Source: Owenia fusiformis (Eukaryota; Annelida; Polychaeta; Sabellida; Oweniidae). Taken from it: a DNA stretch of 64,000 nt. The notes under the pieces are model-generated. The model was not told the DNA's origin. It ran no database searches and worked only from the letters and a program-made list of their open reading frames with translations. The stretch lies in assembly GCA_903813345.2 (NCBI GenBank), contig CAIIXF020000003.1, positions 20,224,931-20,288,930 on the forward strand. Direction: 5' to 3'. The position numbers were made by a program, and so were the translations under genes. Shown in pieces: positions 9,001 through 19,955 of this stretch (position 1 is its first letter; every line of letters begins with the position of its first letter).

Positions 9001-11717
9001 AACAACTGACTTCATGTTAAATGAACCTCCATAAGTAGAACACCTCTCTCCGAAGAGGAACACCTTTTAAAGGTACCAAAGGTGTTCAACTTAGACAGGT
9101 TTTACTGTATGTTGTTTTTGTGCCGGTTTGCTTGCATGAATTTTTAATGGGGCCATTGTTTGAAAGAATATAATGAAAATACAAGATCAAGTATAATGCA
9201 TGTAACTTCTGAAAATGGTCCTTGGCATTATTAGCTTTATTGTAGCTTTTGTTTTCTTCTAAATTTCCTGATATGTGAAAAAATTGCAATGCAGCTACTA
9301 GCTATTTGTAGATTTGGTTGTATGCATATTCTGAGAAAGCACTGGCGGATTTAGAAGCTAACAAAGGGGGTAGGGGGCAAATTTTGTGTCAGGAAAAGCG
9401 GGAAAAAAAATTTGGAGCCCCTAAAACCAAAAATTGGTCCCATAATTTGACAATTAAAGGCCTATTTTTTTTTAATAATTTGCCCAAATTATGCCCAAAA
9501 AGGCCCAAGGCCCATTTTTGAGGCCTTACAAAATATTTGGAGCCCCACATTTTTTTCTGCCCCCCTGGATCCGCCAGTGGAATGGGCTCAGGTTGAGCTT
9601 AAAACTACATTTATAATTTTATTATATGTAATGTGACAGTTGGTCTCTTGAAAGCCCATTGTACCTCAAAGTGAATTGATTTTGTTTAATGTTTAAAATA
9701 AGTGTTGATATTAATAACCCAAAATTGAATACAACAATAAATTTTCAAAAAAGACTAAGATATTAGATGAATAGTTAAATATTGTAAAAATTAATTGCTT
9801 TCTTTCCATTATTTCCAGGTTGTGTTATGTTGCTGCCCGTGAAGGTCACATGGTTGAGATTCTATCAATGGTGAATGTCAGACGCTTAACACCCCTCCCA
9901 TCACTTGTGTTCACAGTAAGTCATATCTAACTCAGGCATACTTGTATATATTTTTAAATATTGTCCAAGTATCTATCATGATTCCAGGCTACATTTCAAT
10001 TTTCTATCAGGCTGCAGTTACAGTGACTTGAAGTGACTTGAAGTTATTGTATATCACCAATGAATATATTTACCTCAATTCCATTTTGTTCTTGGCGACA
10101 TTTCAACATTTATCTCAATTCTATTTTATTCTTAGTCTATATTCCATCCAACATTAAAGGAGATCATAAATCATGACGCCATAGATGTAGTACATTAAAC
10201 AAAAGAAAGCAGATTTGACAACATATGTATTTGTAACAAAAAATAGATGGTATACTTATCTGAAAACCTGTAAAAAGTGAGTTATAACAATGTGGAAATA
10301 ATGGGACGATCAAGCTATAGATTTCATTTTATTCTAGGCTATATTCCAACATTTTCCTCGATTGCATTTTGTTCTATGCTATATTCCAACATTTACCCCA
10401 ATTCCATTTTGTTCTAGGCTATATTTTGACATTATATTTTATTCTAGGCTATTATTGCACTCATCATGATCATCCCGGGTGACATCGGGAGCTTGATTGA
10501 CTTCTTTAGCTTCACAGCTTGGCTGTTCTATGGTGGAACTATGCTGGCCCTTATTGTCATGAGGTTTACGCATAGTGATGAACCAAGACCATATCAGGTA
10601 GTTTATGAATTAATGGATACTAGAAACTGTTGGCTTGTATTCGCGAATGCAACTAACGCCTGCATTTGCGAATACAAACTTAGTTTCTAATGTTGCTCTC
10701 AGAGCTTTCTTATTGGTAGAGTTCATATACAACAATATTGAAAGTAAAGTTATATTACACTGAATCAACCAGCTTGTTGTGAACTGAAACATAGAAACTG
10801 CCCACATTCAAATATGCCTAGATAAATGCCATTATGCCTTAAGCGAGAGCATCTGTTGCCATATAAAAACAAATTTAATCCAATTTACTTAGATAAGCAA
10901 TGCTTATGATGGCAGGTGAGTCAACTTGTTTGCTAAAATTGTACAAAAACTATTTTTAGACAAGTCTTTTTGGCTAAAATTGAAAATCATGTTTATTGAA
11001 GTATATTTTCTCTTTTGCTTTACTTTTGACATGATAATCAACTTTACCTTATATCAAGTTTTAGAATCTGAATTTTCAACTTTTCAAACCTGGGTATGTC
11101 CATGTTCATTTTTGATAATTAGCATTTTATTAGTATGTATTTATAATACACAATAATATTTGCAGGTGCCTATAGTGATCCCTATCATCGTGCTTATTTT
11201 CTCCCTTTACCTGATTGTTGCTCCCATCATTAACAAGCCCCAGATTGAGTTCCTCTATGCCGCCCTGTTTGTCGTTGGAGGCCTCATCTTCTATTTCCCA
11301 TTTGTCTACTTCAAACTTAGACCAGGATGCATGGGTAAGAAAAAATATATCACAATTGTATGTTATAAATTGCATGAAATTTTAAGTTGTTATATGCTGA
11401 AGACTTTAATTCTTTTATAAAAGTTGATCACAAAAAATGAATATTCTGCATGTTAATTTTAAACGTACATTCATATATTGGTTTTGGATAACATAAGTAT
11501 AGATATTATCAAATCGATGGTTCCAAGCAACTCAGATCACTTTATTTTTATCTAAGTTATAAATTCCTTTCACTTTTGGATTTACCTCTTACCATGTATG
11601 CATTCTCTATAAAGGCAAAATATGATAATTTTACTTCATTATTTTTCAGATGGATTCACAGCTTTCTTTCAACTCCTCATGGAATGTTCTCCCTCAGAAT
11701 ATGAACCAGAATCTTGA
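1..11717 (+). CDS. SLC7A9: b(0,+)-type SLC7 amino-acid transporter light chain, 5' partial
   Basis: Twelve-helix APC-fold exchanger; relatives pair with rBAT (SLC3A1) and exchange cystine, basic and neutral amino acids at the plasma membrane. An upstream exon ends at base 1 (donor GTGAGT from 2). Exons: 391-516 or 1055-1180; 2750-2849; 3190-3234; 4546-4669; one of 5016-5119, 5902-6005, 6797-6900 (or 7235-7347); 9819-9915; 10448-10597; 11166-11334; 11650-11717 (TGA 11715-11717). One path gives 327 in-frame residues against about 487 for the human protein, so the N-terminal helices and the rBAT-linking Cys region lie upstream. Family blocks seen: [65 protein letters not shown] and TEELKNPY favour SLC7A9 over LAT1-type members. 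The duplicated exons and the acceptor array are described separately. Family assignment is strong; orthology is inferred. Confidence 0.88.
391..516 (+). CDS. SLC7 alternative exon A1 (TM4-5 region)
   Basis: The 126-nt exon follows TTATTTTAG and precedes donor GTTGGT; both boundaries are phase 1. It encodes the helix with [16 protein letters not shown] and ends IAMLAKG. It aligns without gaps to exon A2 at 1055-1180 and to the same segment of SLC7A9. Joining A1 to A2 would keep frame but duplicate a membrane segment, so exclusive use is inferred. The donor is weaker than the GTAAGT-type donors of most other exons here. Confidence 0.8.
1055..1180 (+). CDS. SLC7 alternative exon A2 (TM4-5 region)
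   Basis: Second version of the preceding exon: the same 126-nt length and phase 1 boundaries, acceptor TGCTATAG, donor GTACTA. It encodes [18 protein letters not shown] and ends IVRLFQG. Shared positions with A1 include ITA, NC, VQ, FT, KL and III..GGI; the loop residues differ (RLATG against KAANR). A MITE copy starts about 50 nt downstream. Confidence 0.8.
1231..1388 (+). mobile_element. MITE, TGTCACCACC family, copy 1
   Basis: About 150 bp, opening ATGTCACAACC and closing with AGGTGGTGACATTTTGCATG followed by TTAATGCC. The inverted ends TGTCACCACC / GGTGGTGACA and the internal CTGTAACAAAT...GGTGG are shared with eight other places in the window. It lies in the SLC7 intron just after exon A2. 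No coding capacity. Confidence 0.6.
2750..2849 (+). CDS. SLC7 exon encoding the [11 protein letters not shown] segment
   Basis: A 100-nt constitutive exon after TTTTTTTAG, donor GTAAGA. Codons split by the introns give [12 protein letters not shown]...[11 protein letters not shown], the most diagnostic SLC7A9-like block. It is followed by the 45-nt exon 3190-3234 ([15 protein letters not shown], donor GTAAGT). Intron phases chain 1-2-2 into the acceptor array. Confidence 0.85.
3250..3398 (+). mobile_element. MITE, TGTCACCACC family, copy 2
   Basis: Begins TTATGTCACCACCAGAAGTG about 15 nt after the donor of exon 3190-3234 and ends near GTGGTGTCATTTTGGATG...TTAATGCCTTG. Same ends and internal CTGTAACAAATG as the other copies. 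Non-coding. Confidence 0.6.
3597..4620 (+). repeat. Ten-copy 103-bp array of a splice acceptor plus half an SLC7 exon
   Basis: Ten tandem units of exactly 103 bp; acceptor-exon junctions fall at 3619, 3722, 3825, 3928, 4031, 4134, 4237, 4340, 4443 and 4546. Each unit holds a polypyrimidine tract and acceptor (TTAATTCATTTCAG) and the first 70-odd nt of the exon encoding [19 protein letters not shown]. Copies 1-9 run into TGTTAA, an in-frame stop, and back into intron. Only copy 10 continues into [10 protein letters not shown] and a good donor at 4670. Copies 4 and 5 look identical over the exonic part; others differ at a few sites, nearly all silent. Confidence 0.95.
4546..4669 (+). CDS. SLC7 exon from the tenth acceptor copy
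   Basis: The 124-nt exon starts at the last CAG of the 103-bp array and ends at donor GTAAGA, phase 2 to phase 0. It encodes [20 protein letters not shown] through [10 protein letters not shown], matching [20 protein letters not shown] of human SLC7A9. It is the only array copy that is a complete exon. Confidence 0.85.
5016..5119 (+). CDS. SLC7 alternative exon B1 (TM7-8 region)
   Basis: A 104-nt exon, acceptor TATTCTAG, donor GTGAAA, starting in phase 0 and ending two bases into an Arg codon. It encodes [20 protein letters not shown] and then [15 protein letters not shown]. The FSTFGAANG block is the conserved core of this helix in SLC7 proteins. First of three equal-length versions. Confidence 0.85.
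5902..6005 (+). CDS. SLC7 alternative exon B2 (TM7-8 region)
   Basis: Second 104-nt version, acceptor TTTATTCAG, donor GTATAG. Encodes [20 protein letters not shown] followed by [15 protein letters not shown]. Because 104 is not a multiple of three, including two B exons would shift the frame, so each transcript should contain exactly one. Confidence 0.85.
6537..6662. mobile_element. 126-bp Tc1/mariner-like MITE
   Basis: Inverted ends ACAGGGTGAGCCAA and TTGGCTCACCCTGT bound 126 bp of AT-rich, non-coding DNA in the intron between B2 and B3. CAGGGTG termini are common in mariner-type MITEs. A related CACACCCTGTATA end occurs near 34,133. Confidence 0.65.
6797..6900 (+). CDS. SLC7 alternative exon B3 (TM7-8 region)
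   Basis: Third 104-nt version, acceptor ATGATTTAG, donor GTATAG; B2 and B3 share the donor context GGCAGGTATAGATGGCA, which suggests they are the most recent duplicates. Encodes [20 protein letters not shown] and [15 protein letters not shown]. The GAANG core is intact. Confidence 0.85.
7235..7652 (+). CDS. Divergent fourth B-type exon with possible alternative terminal exon
   Basis: A 113-nt exon at 7235-7347 (acceptor ATACAG, donor GTAGCA) has the same phases as B1-B3. It opens [12 protein letters not shown], like TFGD of vertebrate SLC7A9, and ends [14 protein letters not shown], three codons longer than the others. The GAANG core is replaced by GSAKK. A following acceptor (ATTCTCAG) opens a segment in matching phase, 7582-7652, reading [12 protein letters not shown]...FLDQEF then TAA, so a truncated isoform is possible. 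It could instead be a decayed exon or part of something unrelated. I do not recognise the terminal peptide. Confidence 0.45.
7808..8659. mobile_element. 852-bp non-autonomous DNA transposon, copy 1
   Basis: Starts TATGGTGTTTAAACTGCTTC and ends GAAGCAAAAATAATGCCATA; the ends are imperfect inverted repeats sharing GCTTCTTTATTCG. A 6-bp target duplication AATGCA flanks it (7802-7807 and 8660-8665). The interior is AT-rich with many short TTCGGTA and ATCGAAT motifs in both orientations and no usable ORF. A second copy lies at 56644-57469 with its own 6-bp duplication. Superfamily unassigned. Confidence 0.85.
8926..9107. mobile_element. 182-bp MITE with CAGTAAAACCTGT ends
   Basis: Ends CAGTGAAACCTGTAAAGTG and GACAGGTTTTACTG, flanked by TA on both sides, as expected for Tc1/mariner insertion. 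A longer relative is at 17105-17462 and a degraded fragment ends near 41,036. Non-coding, in the SLC7 intron. Confidence 0.7.
9340..9579. mobile_element. 240-bp MITE with CACTGGCGGA ends
   Basis: Bounded by CACTGGCGGATT and GGATCCGCCAGTG. The interior is rich in GGCCC and AAATTTGG motifs in both orientations, giving a foldback. A related, partly eroded copy starts at about 49,992 in the ACADM-like gene. Confidence 0.7.
10085..10460 (+). repeat. 40-bp repeats that duplicate the next splice acceptor
   Basis: Degenerate units of about 40 bp (TTTTATTCTAGGCTATATTC then CAACATTT...) occur at about 10,328, 10,368 and 10,408, with two older units near 10,085-10,155. The motif TTCTAGGCTAT appears at 10,332, 10,412 and at the true acceptor of exon 10448-10597, whose first codons GCTATT are the same sequence. 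Acceptor and exon start therefore belong to the repeat. Confidence 0.75.
10448..10597 (+). CDS. SLC7 exon encoding TM9-10
   Basis: A 150-nt phase 0/0 exon encoding [20 protein letters not shown] then [10 protein letters not shown] and [30 protein letters not shown] is the family pattern. It follows exon 9819-9915 ([20 protein letters not shown]) and precedes 11166-11334 ([22 protein letters not shown]11-12) and the short C-terminal exon 11650-11717. Confidence 0.85.
10621..10689. repeat. Short foldback repeat
   Basis: Arms TAGAAACTGTTGGCTTGTAT (continuing TCGCGAATGCA) and TGCATTTGCGAATACAAACT with TTAGTTTCTA form an imperfect hairpin 24 nt after the exon donor. The GCTTGTATTTGCAAATGCA core recurs in the foldback at 15698-15894. 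Confidence 0.6.
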
Positions 11718-12381
11718 ATTACAACTTCAATCTAGCTGGTTCTATATCTCACCATGGAAACACAACTGAATGTTTGGAGAAACCAAAAGCTACCTAGCTG
11801 TAATATCTCTATGGAAATGTATCAGTTGATAGCTGTTCATTTACACCACTGTGGAAACTCAACAATTCAATTAACCCTATCTTGCAATTACATGTACATT
11901 ATAAAGGCCAATGCCATTCATCCTAATATACAAGTTACTGAAGAAAATATAGTTTGCATGAGCTAGGAGAAAAAAACAAGTATAAAAGTCAAACCCAAGA
12001 GCAGGTATAATTTTGAGGACATCACCCACAAAATATTTACTTGGATTGGAAACACCTCTAAATTACCTATTATCTACTTGAACACATTCCTTCCTCGAAT
12101 AGAATTTGCTTTTTCATGTTTCATAGTTTTAAAATGTATTTCTTGTTAATATGGCCAAAGATGGGATATAAAACATTAATACGGCATCCCAGAATATTTT
12201 AAATCTACATTTAGATGTAGGGATTTTTTTGTAAATTGAGGATGTATGCAACAATGGCATGAGCAAACTGTCAACTGAATTTTCAAAAATGATGTAACTG
12301 TTATTAATTTTTAGATGTTATTTATGCAAGTTCTGGCATATGTTTCTACTATTATTGTTTTCTACATTCCAATATCAAAGA

Positions 12382-12387
12382 AATAAA
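12382..12387 (+). terminator. Polyadenylation signal of the SLC7 gene
   Basis: AATAAA in GAAATAAAGTGTATCA, about 665 nt after the stop codon, followed within 25 nt by a T/G-rich stretch. A canonical signal; actual use is not proven. Confidence 0.5.
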
Positions 12388-14304
12388 GTGTATCAATGCC
12401 TTTTAGGGGGTCCATGTTTCTGCGTTACCCTGTATATAAGCCACTTTGATCCAAAATGTGAAAGGGGCAATTGAAAATTTGGATTTGATGAGTTATAGAA
12501 ATGAAAAATGGAAAAAATTGAATGAAATTGCAATCATATGAAAAAATGAATGCTTTAAAAAGAAGCTCAAACTTTTGTAAAATATTGAGGTGCTGTATAG
12601 TGTTAATTGTCAGTATATGTACTTGTATGTATATCTTTGTATAAATGCATAAATCTATTTTAGCTGTATATATATTTTTCAATATTGTACATGTTTTATA
12701 CTAGTCTGTACTTTAAAATCAAGTCTGTAGATAGTATTAGTTCACTGAAACAAGAGGTTCAGCCAAAACATTGATGTAGATCAAAGTTTAATTTTTAATT
12801 TCATTTTGGAAGTGGTAAAATGACTTTTTTGAGATACAATCAATCATATATTTATTTTGTTTGAATAAGATTCCATTTACAGTTTAGATTTTCCTATGGG
12901 AAGGAAAAAATACAGAATTAATCACCTTTTTGTCAAACATCAATACTTTGATACAACCCCTTGATCAGCTAAACGCTGAATTAGTCTGAACAATAGTTAG
13001 AAGCTATTAGATTATAAGCAACTTGTATATTATATCGTATTACTTAGATATTATTATGAATTTTTATAAAGTTGATCAATTGAAGATTTTATACAAATGT
13101 ACATTCCACATGTTATAAGGGAGCATGCTTGTTTACATTCAAATGTTCAGAAATATCTTAAACATTCCAATCAAACAATATTTATCAGGTGGTTCATTGT
13201 AATAAACATGTGGTGTGTCATGGCAAGGGAACAAAGAATGAAATGTGAAATGAACATATTAAGAATTTATGAATTTTCATAAAACAGGATTCATACGCCA
13301 GGAGATTTTGAAATTATTCTTGAAAATAAGCATGAGATGAAAGTAACTAATTAAACTTTCATTGAAAGTTGAAGCAAAAAATTCAAACTAACAACTCCTC
13401 TTTCATGCCAAAATTTCCCATTAATATGTTTGATTTTTGAATTTTATGGGATTACTCGTAAAAACTGTTCCTTTGTGGATTAAATGTCTGTGTAAGCATG
13501 CAATTTAAAATTTAAGATATTAAACATATCATATCATGTGTCATAATAGGTTCTAAACATCAGCTGTAGAGTAATAAATGATAAACAAAATTATGAACGA
13601 TTATTGTTGAGTTATTTGTTGTGTATCTGAAAAAAGCTTAATTTGTGTATGATAGTGTTAAATTTATCATGATGCCCCTATCGAGGCACTTTACTGACAA
13701 TAGGGATTTTTGGAAGATTACAATATCACTATTTTGCCTTTCTCCTGTATTCATAACGTTATCTTTGGAAGCTGCTAAAAGCCCCTACCCACCATTGTTG
13801 AAATTGATTTTTTCAATTTAATCAACTAAAATCCGATGAATCAAATTGGTTATATTTCAACATTAAGATAATTTCATCACTTATTTCCCCAATGAACTTC
13901 TACATTATTTTACATGAGGAAGAATTAAACATCTCAACCTAATGGGTCTTAAAATACATATCGTGTGTATGAAGTGAACGGTAGAAAAGCAAAATGTTTT
14001 AATTGAACTGAGTTATTTCTGTCATTAATCTAGTAGTAATAGAATAATAGAAAAAAACATTCTTGTAGAAGTGAAGTAATTTAAAATTGAAAAGGATTTA
14101 AGAAGTAATGAATGTGGAACTTGTCCTACTTGAGGTATATTTTAAGATTTGATAATTTCAGAAAAAAAGGTTCATGTTCAAGTCTATTGGTTGTAAGTTA
14201 GAACCAATGTGAATTAAATCTTTTAAGGGTTATTAGGATGTGCATTGCAGCTATATTTTACCCCTTTCATATGTCACATATGGAGAGAAGTACTCAACAT
14301 AATT

Positions 14305-14412
14305 TTCATCATCCTCCTAACGCAGGGTTCCATACATCATCAACTAAGTTCCTTCCTTCTTCCAGAAGAAGAAGGAGGTACGAGTTCTGGAGGCCTATGC
14401 TCGAAGGATGAA
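14305..14412. mobile_element. Small MITE with TTCATCMTCC ends
   Basis: TTCATCATCCTCCTAACG at the left and CGAAGGATGAA at the right, with an internal hairpin CCTTCCTTCTTCC / AGAAGAAGGAGG. A related element occupies 26945-27190. Confidence 0.4.
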
Positions 14413-15697
14413 TTTTAATAAGAATAAAAACTTTTTTTTGTATACTGATGAATGAATAAGTTATTTTGGGCACTTTTAGAGGGACTCTAGTTATAACACA
14501 AGTTCCTATTTATTGTGACCACATAAATAAGTAATATCACATTCAAGGGGCATTTATTGCCCTGCATTTTACCATGGGCTCTGCCACCAATTTTGCCTGT
14601 TATAGCCAACTGAATAACTGGAGTTTTTTAATGATTTTATTTTCCAAATAGTTTTGTTGTTTAAGACATTATCTCACAATATATTCAGGAGACTGTATAA
14701 AGTACTAAAAATTCACGTATGGTTCATTACATTCATTGTAAATTCTAAAATACTACCAAAACACGAACAATGATTGATATAAAAGACTGAGAAGTTAAGT
14801 TAGATGCAATTTGGAGAACTTTGGAGAAAATGTGTAACATCATGACCCCCAGGAAATGTTGTCCACCTCTCAGTTGGTTTAAATGAGAACCTTACTACAA
14901 CTATTTTCCTCACGACTTCATACTCAATTTGGCAAATAAGGCCAGTGAGGTTAAAGCAGATATGAAATGGTATTTTTAACCTAAAGGAATCAATATAATT
15001 TTTTGATAGATGTATTTGGACATGTTTTCTCGTCAGTAGTATGAAAACTATTTCACTCTAACGATCGTTATAGCTGCTTAATAAGCAATATTCAAATTGG
15101 TTGTGACGTTATTGGTCCCCACGTGATCTCTCATTGGTCCCCACGTGGCTCGTTTTGGTCCATTAGATCATGACGTCATAATGCCAAAATGTTTTCTTAT
15201 TTATTTACACAACAATCCTATAGTTGCCGTGACGTTGTGATTACTATGGAACCAGTAAACCAAAGCTATATTTTGTATATGACGTTACTAATCACGTGGG
15301 GGCCAATTTGATTTATCAGTTAGTTTTATTTCGTTATCTATGACCGTTAGCAGTTATCTAACATTTCTTTTATGATGGCTACCGCAAGAACTCTACTGTG
15401 GGCTTACAATGGAGAAAACCGCATTTTTGTAGCTGCAAGTTGAGAAAAGCTATTTCAGTTGTCCTTTAAAATAGTCTGTGAGGGGACCATAATTTTACAC
15501 ATTTCCCGTACAAGTTCTTCAAAACAGTGCTAACTTATCTCCCAGTAATAACTCATAGTCTCTGAAATAATACATATCTTATGAGGGTACTTTCGTCTAT
15601 GTAAAACCTAAGCATGTACTAAATTTACAACACACAGGAGATGAAACAGACAGAGTTCAAACCAATAAAATGCAAGCCTCTAATTCGGAAGTAACTT

Positions 15698-15894
15698 TCT
15701 AAGCTTGTATTTGCAAATGCAACTTTCAGCTGTCGGCTACCGGATTAACCTATTATTTTATGGGCAACTCGTTTAAAAATGAATAGCATCTATCTCCATT
15801 CAATTCATATTTAAATTAGTTGGTTATTAAATAATAGGTTAATCCAGTAGGCAACAGCCAAAAGTTGCATTTGTGAATACAAGCTAAATTAGAA
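15698..15894. repeat. Foldback element, about 195 bp
   Basis: Arms of about 65 nt: TCTAAGCTTGTATTTGCAAA through GGATTAACCTATTATT on the left, and AATAATAGGTTAATCC through TACAAGCTAAATTAGA on the right, with a loop of about 60 nt. The sequence would fold into a long imperfect hairpin. Confidence 0.7.
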
Positions 15895-16825
15895 TGAGAT
15901 CTTCTCCAATGAATACTATTTACACAATAAAATTCATGAAGATCTCACCATATTGAGAATGTTATCCCACAACAAGAAAGACAGAAGTTTGCATTTTTCA
16001 GATTATCAACTCAAACTCACTCTGTACAAGCATTGGATATTGGCATTACTCCTGCATCAAGTTAACAGTTCTACTCGAACATACATATTACATACATGTA
16101 TGTTAGAGAACAAGGGGGGGGGGGGGGGCACAGAAGGGCTTGATGCAGGACTGAACATTGAGTTAAGTGATGTTTACAGTCATAAATGAATAATTTTCAA
16201 GTGATGTCAATGTTTTAATTGCTTGATAGAACTTCTAAATTGCTGAAAATTACATACTGTAATACATCGTTTGCAGTATTTGCCCCATCACTTACACATT
16301 AAATGGATCTGATGGGCTCATTTGGAAAAAACAATCTACATTTCCTACTTCTATTCACAGTTTTTGTTTTCTCAGACTTCATAACAGATTTTGATTGCGT
16401 GCCTTAATATCTTACACAACTTCTTTTAAAAAAGTCCCACCAGAACATAAATACATATCAATATGATATGAAATTGCAATGTAGATTACATTAATGTTTC
16501 ATATCCAATATTCATAAATATTAAAATAGAAATTATGTATAATGCTCTAGCTCTATACATGAACATGTACAAGCCATATCATATAAATATAACAGTGTTT
16601 CAATGGAATAAATAATTCCATGGGGATATTAAAAACTGTAATTACATGAATATGTATCACTACAAAATGCATCAGGGACTCAAAAATGTATGTACATGTA
16701 CATGTACAATATAGACTTTATATCAAGTTAAGTTACATTCATCAAGCAAACATGACTTGACTGTTTTGTAATTCAGAATGGTAAGCAATTATTATATAAT
16801 ACAACAGGTATAGGATACCACACTA

Positions 16826-16925
16826 ATAAACAAGGCATTAACATGCAAAATGTCATCACCTGCCAATTGTTACAGATGCCAACAGGCAGTTTGCCAAACG
16901 TCAATTGGGTTGTGACATTTAAAGC
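16826..16925 (-). mobile_element. MITE, TGTCACCACC family, copy 3
   Basis: Minus-orientation copy: AACAAGGCATTAACATGCAA followed by AATGTCATCACCTGCC and TTGTTACAGATGCC, ending near GTTGTGACATTT. Shorter than copies 1 and 9. Confidence 0.55.
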
Positions 16926-17104
16926 TCATTCCTAAACCTATATATATCAAAATTTATTATAAAACTTCTAAAATTCAATTTTGCAGTTTGAACATTTTTT
17001 AGCATTGCATGAAGCCTCTGTAAACTCCCATGCAACAGACACCACAAGGTTGTTGGAGAAATTGGGACTTATGCAAGACTAAACATCTTGCTGAAAAGGA
17101 TGTA

Positions 17105-17462
17105 CAGTAAAACCTGTCATAATGGAACAACTTGGCACCTCTAAAAGTGTTCCACTTAGGTTTATTTCACCCCTTGAATCCCAGGCTCTAAAATATGTTG
17201 AAACCAGAGAATTATACAATTTTAGATGTTCAATTAGACGGCAGAGATCATTTCTACTCCTTTTAAATTGGATGAAAATTATTCAAATAAAAGCAATTTT
17301 AGTGAAAAATTTTGTGAAAATTTTTTTCATAACTCTGGGTTTCAAGGTCATTTCTGAGGTGACAAGAGGTTAACATAGTCAGTTGGTCTTGTGACTCTGA
17401 AAAGTGTTCTACTAACAGAGGTGTTCCACTTTTGGATGTTTTCCACTTTACAGGTTTCACTG
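17105..17462. mobile_element. 358-bp MITE with CAGTAAAACCTGT ends and TA duplication
   Basis: Left end TACAGTAAAACCTGTCAT, right end ACAGGTTTCACTGTA, TA flanks at 17103-17104 and 17463-17464. GTTCCACTT motifs recur inside. Larger relative of 8926-9107. The 83-residue ORF inside is not supported as a gene. Confidence 0.75.
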
Positions 17463-19955
17463 TACAGTATATATGTACTTTACATTGCACATGCATGAGA
17501 AAATTACATAAAAATCTGAAAATTAAATGTCAAAATAGACCAAAACAATATGCCTATTTACCTATTTAAAAGATCTGAAACAAGGAAGTCTAGATCTAAT
17601 GTACCAACAGGTTCATGTGTGTAATGTTTTATCCTATTTTCAACCAATACGAATTGTAATGTAATCTAATAAAGTATAAATTGAGAAAGACAAACTTTAT
17701 GAGTTCAAATGGAATGGATGTCTCATCATGATTTATAGAAAACAATCTTGAGCTACTGCACAGATTAGCTTTTTTACATTATGAGGTTAACTGCAAAATC
17801 ATCGAGTTTCATAAAAATGATGAAAAATGTCAAATAAAATTGTTTTACAACTTGACATATTGTTTAATTATTTCCTAGTACTATACCATATAATATAAGT
17901 CCACGTGTAAAAGATGCATCACAATTATGTCATAAATAAATCACATTTATGTCATATATTCATTTTATTTATGTCACCTATGTATCATTAATGTATCATA
18001 AATCAAAACAAATTTGTACTCATGATTTTTGAGGATAACAACATTACATGCCTTTAATAATAATTTATATCTATTATCTTTTAAAAGGAAATACCTACAT
18101 GATTTTATACATTAGGTTTACACAGGTACCACAAATATTTATTTTGGCAAGATTATTTAGAAACTACACTGGCAGTGTCAAGGAAGTACTCACACAATGC
18201 AAACATAAAGATTGATTATAATAAATGCAAACATATTTAAGAACAATTATTTGTACATTATGTCATTCAATTAACCCTGTGATATAAGAGGTTGAGGGGT
18301 GAATCATTATATTCTGGGTAGTGCCGAGTGTGTGACCTTATCTTCAGCATTTTGAGTTTAGAACACCACAGATTTAATGATTACCCCTTGCTGAACTAAA
18401 TAACAACATATTTAAAACACCCTGTTAACTGGCTCATATATAGGCCTGTAAGTTTTGTCTTCAATCAAGATCATGAATTTCTTAACCCATGCTTAAATTT
18501 ACAGCATGGCCCTGTGTGTACTATATCATATAAGCTCATTTAAACAAATGTAACTTTCCACTCAGGGAGGGGCTCCAGTAGATGTTTTACTGATTCAATA
18601 CACAAAAGGAGGGACTGTACCATATGCTCCAAATGATCATTGTGCCTGCTTCATTATTCATTATGTTGTATATTTATAATAATATATATACTGTAGGAAC
18701 ACCAATATACTTCTCAATTTGAAACTTTGGAAAGTCCACACTAGTTTTTCTAAAATTCTCGGTTTTTCTGGGCTGTAGAAAAAATCCTGTTTTTCCAGGC
18801 TCAATGTTTTAGAAATATATTAAATATATAGGAATACCATGATAAGGTACACTTGAGAATGACTACACAAACAATCCTCATATGAGATCTGTTTAAACCT
18901 GCACATTGCTCTAAAACGCAATATTTCGACATACATTTTTATATTTTCATACAGCCAACAAGATTACTATTAAGCTCTAGTGTACAGTTTGACATGATTA
19001 AAAACTGGCGACAATCGAAGCAATTCAAAGAACAATCCTCATAATTACACATTTATCGTGAGTATTTGTACACAAGATTTGTCCCATTTGTTCACCATTG
19101 TATATACTTAAATTTCATTAAAGCTCAAAATCTTACAGTTTGCCCTTGAATAACCCAAGATTGTGTTTTAGAACGATGTGCAGGTTTAAGATGTGATGAC
19201 TGCTATATACATGTGGTGGGGTGGCAAACATACTACCACTAATTCAGCAAATATGTGCCCAGAGCTTAAAACATTTTAGATTTGCACTGCCCAAATGAAA
19301 AATTAAGAATACTGCATTTTATGCAATGCAACTTACAACAATTTTGTAGATAAATAATTTACAGCATTATCTGAAGTACTGGCGCACCAGGTGCACATTG
19401 GCATTGCATTCTGGGAGTAACTTAAAGCATTTCCATGGCAACGCCATGATAAACCTGATTCTCTTCTCCTGTTTTCCCCAGTTTTAAATGACTTGTCTTA
19501 ACAAGTAATAAATTACTCAGTGGATATCATATAAAAATAAATAAGTAGATACGATCCAAAATGAAAACACCTCACATTTAGTCAAAATATAAAGCTCAGA
19601 ATAGCTCCTTCATGCGATTGCCTAATCATAGCGATCACAGCCATTTCAAGTATGATTCCTCTTGATCATCCTAGTGGAGGTCCTTATCATATGTTATAAC
19701 ATTTTGATGCTCAACACACCTATTCATCTTTCAAATGTAGGATCTTCCGATAAAATGAACTTGGATTATATATCATGAAATTGCTTCCAAGGCTGTTCCT
19801 ATAGTTTAAAAATGTATTCACAGCATACGCCAGATATTCTGGGATATAACACATAAGGCATTGCCATGTGACTTAAGTTTGTTGTCCAATGTTGGAGAAT
19901 GACAGACTTAATTTATAACCTTTTTGACAGATGCATCATGCTTTTAGGTTCAATG

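Larger units (their letters stand above)
12406..19955. other. 7.5-kb stretch without a recognised gene
   Basis: Stop-dense on both strands. No family motif, signal peptide or convincing exon was seen. It holds MITEs and foldbacks (14305-14412, 15698-15894, 16826-16925, 17105-17462), a 13-G run at 16116-16128, and direct CACGTG-containing repeats near 15,118-15,150 (TTGGTCCCCACGTG twice). The right part may be 3' UTR of the minus-strand CUB/LDLa gene ending at 19956. The nearest minus-strand AATAAA I noticed is near 18,136, so that UTR could be long. Confidence 0.5.
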
